Below are positions 1 through 9,500 of a DNA stretch of 11,641 nucleotides, piece by piece (position 1 is the first letter of the stretch; every line of letters starts with the position of its first letter). The DNA comes from Rickettsiales bacterium (GTDB lineage: Bacteria; Pseudomonadota; Alphaproteobacteria; Rickettsiales; UBA1997). The position numbers and the translations under genes were made by a program. The stretch spans positions 1 to 11,641 of the forward strand of contig JAIRWJ010000039.1 in NCBI GenBank assembly GCA_031269065.1. Reading direction: 5' to 3'. The notes under the pieces are model-generated. The model had not been told where the DNA came from and ran no database searches. It saw only the letters and a program-made list of their open reading frames with translations.

Positions 1-681
1 AGGCCTTTTTGATATCAAGCCTAAATTACCTACCACAACAGTACCGTCATCTCTAACAAAAAGACTGTCAAGCTTAATATTACGGAGAACAAGGTCATGC
101 TCTTCGAGGACAAGCAATGTATTGAGTAGACCGTATAATACTTTGGGGTTTTTAAGTATTTCTATAGCCTTTTTCGGTTCCATATCCCCGAGCGACCTCC
201 GTTCACAGTACTCAGCTATTGTGACATAGCCAGTACCTGCAAGATAATGCATTTTCTGAAGCTCTTGGAGGTCCTGTAAAGGAACCAGAGAAATTTCACG
301 AACATAATTCAAATCTAGAAGAACCACTGACCTATGATTTTTAGATTCCCTTTTAATATTATTCGACAGTTCATTCAGCAAATAGAAACATCTGGCCTCA
401 ATCTCATACAGTTCGACATATCTCCGAAAAACTTCCTCGGAGGGCACTTTCACAACAAAATTCTTGGTTCCATCTACATTTGGAACTAGGTAGGCAAAGG
501 TGGTTCTCCTGTTAAAACCCTCTTTCATCACATCAGAACTCCTGCCACCGATAACAATCTTCAGGCTATCGTAGCGTTCTCCTTCTATATGTATGTTATT
601 TGCACCACCAAACAGACCACTATCGACTAGAGCCTGCCAAATTTCAGCTTTAAAACTTCTACCACTTCCGTAATAACACAT
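1..681 (-). CDS. Ser/Thr protein kinase homologue, probable pseudokinase (C-terminus beyond window edge)
   Basis: Open for 227 codons from an ATG at 681, with no stop before the window edge, so the gene is partial. AGAGGG lies 7 nt upstream of the ATG and supports this start. The protein aligns by eye with the complete kinase at 2112-3299. The beta3 lysine is present (FVVKVP, K78), alpha-C glutamates are available (E93/E95), and a hinge-like segment AEYCERRSLGDM matches MEYCENGDLENF. The catalytic loop reads LRNIKLDS instead of HRDLKPAN, so the catalytic Asp is Asn (N201) and the metal-binding Asn is lost. The DFG position reads NLG (N219), and the glycine loop is degenerate (IGGRSSDV). From knowledge of Hanks-type kinases, these changes should abolish normal phosphotransfer, so I infer a pseudokinase, perhaps a regulator or binding protein. 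No membrane segment is seen in the visible part. Homology to kinases is fairly secure; the role is unknown. Confidence 0.72.
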   Translation of the reverse strand, partial: MCYYGSGRSFKAEIWQALVDSGLFGGANNIHIEGERYDSLKIVIGGRSSDVMKEGFNRRTTFAYLVPNVDGTKNFVVKVPSEEVFRRYVELYEIEARCFYLLNELSNNIKRESKNHRSVVLLDLNYVREISLVPLQDLQELQKMHYLAGTGYVTIAEYCERRSLGDMEPKKAIEILKNPKVLYGLLNTLLVLEEHDLVLRNIKLDSLFVRDDGTVVVGNLGLISKRP

Positions 682-688
682 ATAATCA

Positions 689-694
689 CCCTCT
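689..694 (-). promoter_or_regulatory. Ribosome binding site of the pseudokinase gene
   Basis: AGAGGG on the minus strand, 7 nt before the ATG at 681. It fixes the start of the partial gene at the left edge. Confidence 0.6.
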
Positions 695-720
695 TATTTT
701 CTATGATCAGCTGACTAAAG

Positions 721-1330
721 CTATTGGCTAATATTGTACACTATATTCATCATAAAGTCAAGAAATTTATAAAGATTATGTGCATAGTTAAGTTCTCTAT
801 GAGGTCTGTAGCTATTGTATTTACGTACAAACTCTTTCAGTTTATTTCTGAATGCTCCTAAACTATCTGCTAGCTTTAATGGCTTATCATTTTCATAGAA
901 CTCCTCTCTCATTATTCTATTACTAGCGCCGAGTTCTCAGCTTTCTACTCGTCCATTATATAGGCTTAGATGGAGGAAGAATGTACAAAGGCATACCATA
1001 CTCTCTGCATATATCCTCAAAGTACTTCGTAAACTCGCTTCCTCCATATGTTTGGATACTTTTTGCTCTAAATGGGAATCCTCTATTATTTTCATTTAAC
1101 AGCCTATCTTTTAGAAACTTCATAGCAGTATGACTAGTGGCATTGGTATATACCTCAGATAACTATATATCTATATCTGCTAATGGGTCTACGGCAATGA
1201 ACTGTTTCATCACAGTGTTATTATAGTCCCATCTCTTTTTTTCTAAGAGTTTAGGATGGACTATATTTAGGTATTTTATCACTTTATTTAGGTTTATTTA
1301 ATATCCTACTGGGACTTGACTAGTTTTCCA
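721..1330 (-). pseudogene. IS481-family (DDE) transposase remnant
   Basis: Conceptual translation of the minus strand gives a recognisable IS481-type integrase core in pieces. These are KQFIAVDPLAD, SEVYTNATSHTAMKFLKD, RAKSIQTYGGSEFTKYFED and YILPPSKP. After a shift of frame come YNGRVES and MREEFYEND, then LADSLGAFRNKLKEFVRKYN and YRPHRELNYAHNLYKFL. Lesions are stops at 1298-1300 and 1163-1165, a frameshift at 961 (one residual base where a codon is expected between KP and YNG), and a TGA at 937-939. In the QTDGG motif, which carries a catalytic Asp, the Asp is Tyr (codon 1046-1048). The N-terminal helix-turn-helix part is not recognisable and no terminal inverted repeats were found. The longest intact piece is a 63-codon stretch at 721-912. 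It is an old, inactive insertion between the two kinase homologues. The family call is confident; the outer boundaries are approximate. Confidence 0.85.
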
Positions 1331-1442
1331 TTTTTTTAGTTCTCATTCTAAACTAAACAATCTACTCTCCCCTGCCGCCCATAATACATCGTCAGATGGA
1401 ATGAGATTACCAGGATTTGATAAACTGCTCTGGGAACCTATT
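1331..1442. other. Short unassigned stretch beside the transposase remnant
   Basis: The minus strand stays nearly open here in the same frame as the transposase relic, interrupted by a TGA at 1343-1345. The translation contains SNPGNLIPSDDVLWAAGE and SRLFSLE, which I do not recognise. It could be the degenerate N-terminal part of the transposase or the tail of another lost gene. No RNA gene or clear terminator is visible. Confidence 0.3.
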
Positions 1443-2003
1443 TTAGTAGTTCAGAGCCAAAGCCGTGCCGACAAAGTCATAGCCATGGTTAATGGTCGTC
1501 AAATCTCCGTTAGAGAAGTGGCGCACGAAGATTTCCAGATTTAGACGTTGAAAACGACAGCCTACAAACATCCTCTCTCCAAAGGTGAAACGCGAGTCGA
1601 TCCATTCGTCGATTTTGCTCTTTATGTAAGCTCCCAGAGAAACTCCAAGATACATACGTTCTCCCCAGAGTAACAAAATATCCCAGGATGCTCCGAACAT
1701 GGACTGGCTATATTTATACTCAGCTCCAAATCCCTTCAGAATCATAAACTCCAGATTTCTGCGACCAGCTAGACGAAAGTTTGTATCCGGCTGAGAATAT
1801 TGGACAGAAAATAGATAGAACCCATTTGGCTTTTTGTCAAATTTAAAGATTGAAAATGGTGCTCCCCCGGAACCCAGACCTTGACCCAAATGCAGAGAAA
1901 TCTGGTTCTGAGCTTCTCCGAAGATAGGGTTGGCTCCCAGTGCCCGGTTGGCTGAAATGGTTAGAAGCAATATAAGAAACGACCTTTGCATGTGTTTTTT
2001 CAA
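1443..2003 (-). CDS. pagL: PagL-like lipid A 3-O-deacylase, outer membrane
   Basis: A 186-residue protein with a hydrophobic signal peptide (FLILLLTISANRALG, likely cleavage near residue 23) and alternating beta-strand-like sequence ending in an aromatic residue (ALALNY), as in small outer-membrane barrels. Near the C-terminus it has RHFSNGDL and NHGYDFVG, which match the PagL active-site region in which His and Ser are two residues apart and an acidic residue follows 12 positions later. Here these are H162, S164 and D176; the characterised enzyme has Glu at the last position. PagL removes the 3-O-linked acyl chain of lipid A, which weakens recognition by host innate immunity; that role here is inferred. 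The TTG at 2003 gives MKKHMQRSFL, while an ATG at 1991 gives a protein four residues shorter. Neither has a strong ribosome binding site. A TTGACA hexamer lies at 2056-2061, without a good -10 at normal spacing. The gene sits downstream of the kinase gene, 108 bp away, on the same strand. Confidence 0.72.
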   Translation of the reverse strand: MKKHMQRSFLILLLTISANRALGANPIFGEAQNQISLHLGQGLGSGGAPFSIFKFDKKPNGFYLFSVQYSQPDTNFRLAGRRNLEFMILKGFGAEYKYSQSMFGASWDILLLWGERMYLGVSLGAYIKSKIDEWIDSRFTFGERMFVGCRFQRLNLEIFVRHFSNGDLTTINHGYDFVGTALALNY

Positions 2004-2111
2004 TACTATTAACAGTTACCAAACTACCAGTAGTTGGAACTTAACTCAACATTTTTGTCAAGTGGGCCAAAACGGAATTTTTTCGCATAGCACTGGATGA
2101 GTTCTACCAAC

Positions 2112-3299
2112 CTATACAGACTTGCTACTTTTTGTCTTGCCCATGTTTTCTTCCATTTTTTTATTGGTTATGTCGAGTTTTACACTATCTATTCTCACAC
2201 TGTAGTTTTGTTCCACCCTCCCACATCTGGAGAAAAAATTCTTTACCCATGCAACAGATTTAGAAAATATCTCCCCGAAAGTTAATTTTTTGGCCAATTC
2301 TACATCTTTGTTTTTGTCAAAATCTATTGTTTTTATTGTTTTCATCTTTTCATACTCTTTTGTATTTTCCTCAGATTCCTTTGATTTTTCCTCGAGTTTT
2401 TCTAATATTTCGCTGACGGAAAGTGCTTTGTTAGGTTCAGGTTCAAGTAGTTGTTCTGTCAGCCATTTCACTAGTGGCCCAGCCGGTGGTTCTAAGTTAT
2501 CGAATTTTTCAGAAAGTATTTGTCTGAACTTACCTGGGTTGTCCACGATTTCCTTTGCCGTCCTCTTAGTTGCTGCACCGCCGATTAGGCACTCACCAAA
2601 AAGTACCTCAAAAAATGTTGCCCCGAGTGCCCAGGTATCATTCACCTTCAGTGAGACACTGTTGGCATGGATGATGGGATCGTAAAAGTCTAACGACAGT
2701 TTCGGATGCATATAAATCGGCGTTCCACCAATTGAATTGCTCAATGTTTTGCCGTTAGATTGGCATTTCTCAGCCATTCCGAAGTCGCTGATCTTTAATA
2801 TCCCACCTTTAACTAATACATTTGCCGGCTTTAGATCGCGATGGGCTATATCACTGTTGTGAAGCGACTGGATAGCTTCTAGTAGAGCCATAGTATTTGT
2901 TTCGAGTAACCTTCGACCTTCAGGTTTGCCAGTAAAATTTTCTAGATCCCCGTTTTCGCAGTATTCCATCACCAACGTACGACCAGTGGCATGATATAAT
3001 TCGGGAAAAACCGATGTTCTAAACTTTCCACTCCGCTGTTCATCAAATAGTAGAACTTCTCCCTCATCCAGATCTTCGCCATTCTGTGGCAGCTTTACAG
3101 CGACAAATTTGCCGAGCGGTTTGCTATACACTTTGTACACAGAACCAAAAGCACCTTCGCCAAGCTTGGTTACATGCTGACCTCCAACGGTACTACTCCA
3201 GAAAAGTAGCGAACTCTCTGCTGGGAAAAGTTCTGTGCATTTTTTTATTCCATTCCTGAATTCCCTTAGTTTTCCCCACTTTAAATTCTCCTTTGGCAT
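2112..3299 (-). CDS. Eukaryotic-like (Hanks-type) Ser/Thr protein kinase
   Basis: A 395-residue protein with all catalytic motifs. Counted from the ATG at 3299, these are the glycine loop GEGAFGSVY (47-55), FVAVK with K69, alpha-C E81, HRDLKPAN (D155, N160), DFG (172-174), an activation segment GGTPIYMHP in which MHP stands where APE is usual, and the alpha-F Asp in NDTWALG (D221). The kinase domain spans roughly residues 44-300. It is followed by a charged, probably coiled-coil stretch (about 300-325) and a Lys-rich tail with no known domain. No signal peptide or membrane segment is seen, unlike PknB-type receptor kinases, so it is cytoplasmic or a secreted effector. Which of these holds cannot be told from sequence. 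A TTG at 3332 in the same frame would add 11 residues, but AGGAG lies 7 nt before the ATG at 3299, so I chose the ATG. It is transcribed divergently from the autotransporter. Confidence 0.93.
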   Translation of the reverse strand: MPKENLKWGKLREFRNGIKKCTELFPAESSLLFWSSTVGGQHVTKLGEGAFGSVYKVYSKPLGKFVAVKLPQNGEDLDEGEVLLFDEQRSGKFRTSVFPELYHATGRTLVMEYCENGDLENFTGKPEGRRLLETNTMALLEAIQSLHNSDIAHRDLKPANVLVKGGILKISDFGMAEKCQSNGKTLSNSIGGTPIYMHPKLSLDFYDPIIHANSVSLKVNDTWALGATFFEVLFGECLIGGAATKRTAKEIVDNPGKFRQILSEKFDNLEPPAGPLVKWLTEQLLEPEPNKALSVSEILEKLEEKSKESEENTKEYEKMKTIKTIDFDKNKDVELAKKLTFGEIFSKSVAWVKNFFSRCGRVEQNYSVRIDSVKLDITNKKMEENMGKTKSSKSV

Positions 3300-3306
3300 A
3301 TTGAGA

Positions 3307-3311
3307 CTCCT
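3307..3311 (-). promoter_or_regulatory. Ribosome binding site deciding the kinase start
   Basis: AGGAG on the minus strand, 7 nt upstream of the ATG at 3299. It favours this ATG over the in-frame TTG at 3332, which would place the ribosome binding site inside the coding region. Confidence 0.75.
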
Positions 3312-3335
3312 ATTATACTTGTTTTTTGACAAATT

Positions 3336-3355
3336 TAGTTTAAATATTTAAACTA
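3336..3355. promoter_or_regulatory. Perfect 20-bp palindrome, candidate operator
   Basis: Two 10-base half sites, TAGTTTAAAT and ATTTAAACTA, meet without a spacer and form an exact inverted repeat. It lies between the divergent kinase and autotransporter genes, 37 bp upstream of the kinase ATG and 93 bp upstream of the autotransporter promoter -35. The position suits a dimeric repressor acting mainly on the kinase gene. A perfect palindrome of this length is unlikely by chance even in AT-rich DNA, but no binding family is recognised. Confidence 0.5.
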
Positions 3356-3447
3356 TAATAATGCAATTTATTCCGATTTATTGAAATAAATAAAAAGATA
3401 TTAATAATAGTCAAGGGATTTTTCAGAAATTGTACAAAAAATATCTG

Positions 3448-3475
3448 TTGAAAAATACTAATTACGCATTATTAT
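3448..3475 (+). promoter_or_regulatory. Sigma70-like promoter of the autotransporter
   Basis: The -35 is TTGAAA (3448-3453) and the -10 is TATTAT (3470-3475), with a 16-bp spacer; each hexamer has one mismatch to consensus. Transcription would begin near 3482, giving a leader of about 23 nt before the ATG at 3505. Confidence 0.55.
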
Positions 3476-3493
3476 AGTCAGAACTTCTTTTGA

Positions 3494-3499
3494 AAGGAA
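3494..3499 (+). promoter_or_regulatory. Ribosome binding site of the autotransporter
   Basis: AAGGAA ends 5 nt before the ATG at 3505. It excludes the in-frame TTG at 3490, which would lie upstream of the ribosome binding site. Confidence 0.7.
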
Positions 3500-3504
3500 T
3501 TACC

Positions 3505-6500
3505 ATGTTTCAGTTTTCAATAAAAATAAAAGACAGGCTCAGGGCCAATCTTCTCCCAAAATCTAGAACTAAACACTCTGGAGCCATTAATAATTTTTCT
3601 CTAAAAATGCGCTCCAGCACGAGCCCCCGTATCCCGGCAGTCTTTCTTATGATAACTCTCTGTCTTTTAGGAGTGGTCCAGGCAGCAGATACCGAGAGGA
3701 CAGGTAACATATTGGAACCTATTACTGTTTCCAAGAATGATGTCTATTTCGTACATGATGCTCTGTTTAAAAATCTTGGAACCCCTGATCAACCTCTGGC
3801 TAGTCCGCTTCTGAAGATAGAGGGAGGCCTGGCTATTCTGAAAAATGTAGAATTTTCTAACAATTTCCTGTCCAATGAACTTATAACCATCGGAGACGGT
3901 GGTATTCTGCTGGTTCCGCTGGAACAGCCCGAGGACTACCTTGTAATAAAAAATAACACTCTCAGTTCCGACAGTGCTGCTAAGGCTTTCATCTATCTGA
4001 GCTCCGAAGATACTGCGGGTCCCATTAGCCCAGAAAATCTGAGGATAGTCGAAACTCTGGGCTATGATCCTCTGCTTCTAAAGAGGCTTACCAAATCATT
4101 AGGAGGAAATTCCATTTTTCTGACCGGGGTGGAGGGTGCCATATTTCGAATGACCGGCAACAGAAGGGATGGGGATATCTTCACTCTTCTGGATGGTCCT
4201 GGAATACTGATTATGGATGGGCCCGCCGGCTTCAGATTTGACGGTCTGGTTAGGGCTGGAAGTACATCCTTTTCCAATACGACCCTCCTGGTGGAGATCT
4301 ATGATTTCGACCAGATGGCTAGCAATTACAATCCTTCGGGATCTTTCAGTGGAAATGGAGGCCGCATTGAAATGTTTGGCGACGATGGAAGACTACATAT
4401 AAGCGATGTTGTGGTGAGGCCTATATTACGGGGACCATCTGAGGAATTAGTCTACTCTGCCTCTGGATCTAGCAAACATCATTTTTTTAGATATTTGGCC
4501 GTAGATGATAGTAACAGAATAGAGGACTTTACAATCACTTACAGTTCTTGGGCTCCAACCTCGGTTGAGGGCATTTATACTATGAATCTTCTGGCCGAAG
4601 ATAAAAGGGCGATCAGCTACAGTTCCGAACTGACTTCTAGCTTTCACTATGGATTCCTCCGGGAGGAAAAGGAACCTCTTATTCTGGGCAGTGGACTCTA
4701 CATATTCGACGGGACCCTGGATGAGGGACCCACTGTCTTCAAAAATCTTGCCGGCGGAGCTATTCAGAGTCAGGGTGCCACAATCCTTCTGCTGGGTCCC
4801 GGAGAATTCAGCGGAGTGGGAGGGGAAGCAGTTATAAGTCTGCTGTCCTCCTCAAAACTCTCGGTGGTGTTGCCCATAGCCGGTGACAGGCTAGTGTTTG
4901 AAAATAACGGAGCCACCTACGACGTGCAGGGTGATAACTTCTCTGTCAAAGGAGTGGAAGGTACTAGCCTTGTGCTGGATAAGGATGTGGGACTCAGCAA
5001 TTTTGGGCTAGATGGTCCTCTGGATCTGTATCTGGGAACCTCCAAACTAGGCGCTACTAACTTGAATTTATCTGGAAATCCAAGAATACACCTGACTCTG
5101 GAGAGCTTGGACATAGATGGTGGAGAAAAGGGAGTCGGAGGTAAAATCGGTGTCTCAAGTACCTTATCCGGAACTCTTATTCTTGTCCCTAGGATTGCTT
5201 CTCATGGAGAGTCCAGTCTTGTAGATACCAAATATTCCTTTACCCTTACAGGGACTTCGAGCCCTTCTAGTGTAAAGGTGGAATACGGAGATGAAGACTA
5301 TGACTATGGTGCTAGCATCGAAGACTACAACAGACTATCATTTAGCTTTAGTTCCTCTATCATCGACATTTCTGGTCCCCAGTTGGAAAAGCTGGTGGCC
5401 GGCGGGCAAGCTCCTCAGAGTACCATAACCTCCGAAGGGGCCAAGGAACCAGTTTCCTTTGCGAATCTTAGCAGCGCAGCTCTAGAGATCAATGGAGATG
5501 GAAAGATTCGTCTAGTAGGGTCCGCTAGCTTTGACAATATAGCTAATCCTGGAAAGGGAGTCATAGATGCGTCCAGTGTTACTGGTGATGCGCTGTTGGG
5601 TATTTTCTTGCCCAGCAGAGATGATCTTCTAGAGTTCAGAGGAATTCCCAAAGACACCTGGGATATCCATAATGCTAATCTTGTAGTGACTATGAAGGGC
5701 GTGGAGGGTTCCCGGATTAGACTCTCCGGAGGCCTAGGGGGTGAAAATGGCGGACTAAGTTTATCTGGTCCGGTACAGCTAGAACTAGGATCCTCCGGTA
5801 TCTACCAGAAGCATCTGACCTTTGTAGACGATTTCTGGAACAAGCATCCTAAAATACTGATTTCCCCTTCAGAAGGAGGCTCTATTACGATCCAGGAGGG
5901 AGGAACTCTAATTGGTTCACTCCAGGTCATTGTGACGGCGACTCTCCAGGAAATGGCTGGACTGCTGGGGTCTGGATATGGGCTGAACTATAACTATATA
6001 AAGCCAGAAGGTCTGGTTGAGGAGTATCAATATAACCAATACAGTTCAACTCTAAAATCATCATCTCCTATCCTCGGAGTTACCACTGACTCAGAACTAC
6101 CCCTGGATAGTTTAGACTATAAAATCAGTATGGTTCTCTTTCGAAGACATAGACTTATTTCTGGCCAGCAGAGATCCAGAACCGTAGTCTACGAAGATCA
6201 AACAACAACAAACGATGGTCCTGTATCCTTCTCCAACCTAAACTGCAATGGCTATGGCTGTGCTCTCCGGGTAGTTGGCATTCTAGAGTTGGATAGTGGC
6301 TATGGAAATGGCCCGATAGTATTCCAGAATAACATAACTAGCGACGACTATGGTGGAGCTATCTATGTGAATAACGAAGGAGCGCTGACCCTCCGGGGTA
6401 GTTTCGAATTCAAGGACAACGGCAGTGCTCAGGAAGGAGGTTCCATCTACAATAGCGAACAGGGTATTATAAGATTTACTCTCGGAACCCAGGATCGGGT

Positions 6501-9500
6501 TATATTTTTTGAAGCTCCCGACGGTGGTTCCGGGTCTGGATCCAATGGTATCCACAACGAGGGAACCATTTCAATTGAAGGGGCTTTGGGTAGCATCTTT
6601 GAGCTGGGAAGGAAGGTTCATCTGGTCATGGACAACGGCAGCACAGGGACTCTTGTCCTGAAAGGAGGTCTGAAGCTGGTTTTGGCCGGATCCATTATCC
6701 AAAAAGAGATAAACTACGAAAACTATCAGGGAAAAGTTCCAACTATAGCTATTATTCTAAAGAACTTTTCCGAAGGAGGCGCTCTGACAGTAAGTGGTAA
6801 TAAGAGTGCCATGGTGGGCGATGCTCTACTGGAGCCAATTTTACCGGATGAATCATATATTGGTTCAAAAACATACACCTATGCTACGGGCACTATGACT
6901 AGTTTCAACCCAACTGTGGTGGCTATCCATTCAGCTGTCATTGGCAACTACGGTGTTGGCCTAGTGACCGAACAAAAAGGGATACTCCAATTCAACTTTA
7001 GAAACTTCACATGGATAGTCTCTGGTCCCCAATCAAGTCCACTAATCGTATCAAACGTTGAAATACTGACCAACTGGGGCAGCAGTCGGGAACCTCTGGT
7101 CTTCAGAAATATAGCTGGAGTGGCTGTGGACGTGCAGAGTGGTCTGAGATATGCCATTCTGGCGGGGTCTATCCTCTTTGATTCTCTAGGCGGTAGCGAA
7201 GAAATAGCGCATGGGGTACTCCAGGTTGCTTCAGGAACCAGACTAACTCTTCTGGCCGATAGGACAGGTGATTCCATAGTTTTTAAAGATACTCAGGCCA
7301 GGACAGACATATATAACTCCTCTTCGGAAGGGGTCACAGTTCTGCTGACCGAGGGCACCAGCCTAGAGCTCTCAAAAGGTATAGGAGGTGAAGGAGGCAA
7401 GTTATCCGTTCAGGGTCCTGGTCTGGTCAAAGTTAAAGGGACCGTAGACCAGAAGAATATTAGTTTTTCGGATCTTCCAACCATCGTCTTTGGCCCAGAC
7501 GGCAATCAGATCGTTGTCCAGGAGGAAGGCTCTATAACCGGCAGCCTAAAACTGGCCGTGAATCTGGCAGGGTCGGATCACTTCGTGAAGAAAGAATTAC
7601 AGTACCTTGGAGCCGATGGAATAAATCTGAGCTCCTTCGACCCCAGCCTGGCCGCTGAGACTATATCTTTCGGAGGTAGAGACTATGATCTGTATATGTC
7701 CAAAGATAAGAAAAACCTTATTCTCTGGGGAGATCCGGAGGGAGACATGGATGAAAGATTCGTGGTCCGAGGCTACAGAAGAATTCAGGGGGCCAGATTC
7801 AATGGCATAGACAGCAGCAGCGAAACCACCAACGCAGGAGCTCTGGAGATTCCCGAAGGTAAAACCGCAGATCTAGTGGGAAATACGGTCTTCAGTAATA
7901 ATCTTGGAGGTGCAGAGGGAGCCGGGGCTATAGCTATAAAGGCTAACGGAACTCTAAACGTAGTTCTACCCAATTTCCAGGATACAGTCCTCTTCGCAAA
8001 TAATAGAATAGGTAGTGCAGAGGGTAAGGCCGATGACATTAGTAATGAAGGTACTCTAAATCTAGAGGGTCTGGGAACCCTTAGACTACAGAAGGGAGGA
8101 ATCAAAGGTGCCGAAGGAACTCTGAGCGTGACAGGCTCCAGCACCCTGGACATTGGAGCTGCTGGTGTGGACCAGAAGACAATGACCTTTGGAGATGGAA
8201 CAACTCTAGCCCTAACTATTGGCAGAGCCAACAGCGAAGGCGACTGGGATACGGCCAGGGCCAGTGAGAACGGAGGAGCTATCAAAATACAGGGAGAGGG
8301 TTCTCTAGTAGGCTCTCCCATAGTCAGCCCAGAGTTCTCAGCTACTATGCTAGAGAGTCTCAGTGCTCTGGAAAACGGAAACAGTTTAGAATACAAATAT
8401 CTCTACTCCGAAGGAGCAACAATATCTGACTTCAGGCCAACTCTCAGTCAGGAATTCAGATTTCCGGAGTCCAGCCCTTCCAACGGCTATCTAGCCATCA
8501 AAGTTGGCTTCCCCGAGGAGGAGCAAGTCGAAGACCCTAGCACTCTAAAATTCAGCAAAGTGGATCTCCGGGAAGCGGTCCAGGATGTCCTGGAGACCAA
8601 AGTACAGGGAGAGAACGAAGGCAGAAAAAAAGCTCTGGACACATTCTTTAGTTCTCTACTAGGAAAGTCCAGAGAGGTGCGAGAAGCTCTGGAGTTTGGA
8701 GATAGCAAAAAAATCAAAGAGGTTTTCAGAGAGCATAATCCAGATTCCCACCGCAAATCCCAGGCCAGAGCTCTGGCAGCACCTATCCAGTCTATGGCTG
8801 GTGTTCTAGGGGATAGAATGTTCGGAATCAGTGCTCCAAAAACAGATTTCAGAGCAGCACTGCTATTGGCGGCAGCGGGAACTAGTCGTGGGATTCTGGA
8901 AAAAGTAGAAGATTCTACGAACAGAGTCTGGTCTAAACTATCCATAAATTTTAGCACCTCCAAACTAGAGAGTACTACAAAAACCCAGGGCTATGGCTTT
9001 TTGCTAGGAATCGACCGGAAATTTGGGGAGAATATAACTCTAGGTCTGGCTCTAGGACTTGACCAGAGTGATTCTTCCGATGATGAATCCAGAAAAACAA
9101 CTTATCAAACTTTCAGCTTCTCCATCTATGGAAACTACTGGTTCGGAGGAGAATCAGAGGGCCTCTACCTCTCGGCTCTGCTAACCTATGGAATGTTAGA
9201 TAGCAAGGTCGACAGTATCTCGGGCAAGGGACATATGCTACATCTAGCCCCCGGACTAGGCTACAATTTTACAGTTCTGAACAGAAAAGACTTCAGACTA
9301 GCCATAAGACCAGAGTTTAGCCTCAGATTTCTCCACATCAGCCAGGACGAGCAAAAGGGCAGTCTAGACCAAAAAGTTTCCCAAACCAGCGATACAGCCC
9401 TAACTCCTACACTGACTCTGGGAGTAGACAGCCTCTTCTGTAGCAAACTAGAACTCTCCGCCAGAGTTGGATTTGCCTATGACGCTCTGAGCAAAGGAGA

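Noticed and set aside
2290..2685. 131-codon open frame on the plus strand inside the kinase gene
   Set aside because: Antisense to conserved kinase sequence; the Ser/Phe-rich product looks like a mirror of Lys/Glu codons.
3312..3317. Perfect TATAAT on the minus strand upstream of the kinase
   Set aside because: Only 12 nt from the ATG; transcription from it would start at or after the ribosome binding site, and the TTGTCA upstream is only 9 bp away.
7785..8396. 203-codon open frame on the minus strand inside the autotransporter
   Set aside because: Antisense to a well-supported coding region. The product is Ser/Pro/Leu-rich low-complexity sequence, as expected for the reverse of Gly/Glu/Arg-rich codons, and I see no ribosome binding site or domain.
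8487..8963. 158-codon open frame on the minus strand inside the autotransporter
   Set aside because: A shadow of the helical linker coding region, with no recognisable motif.
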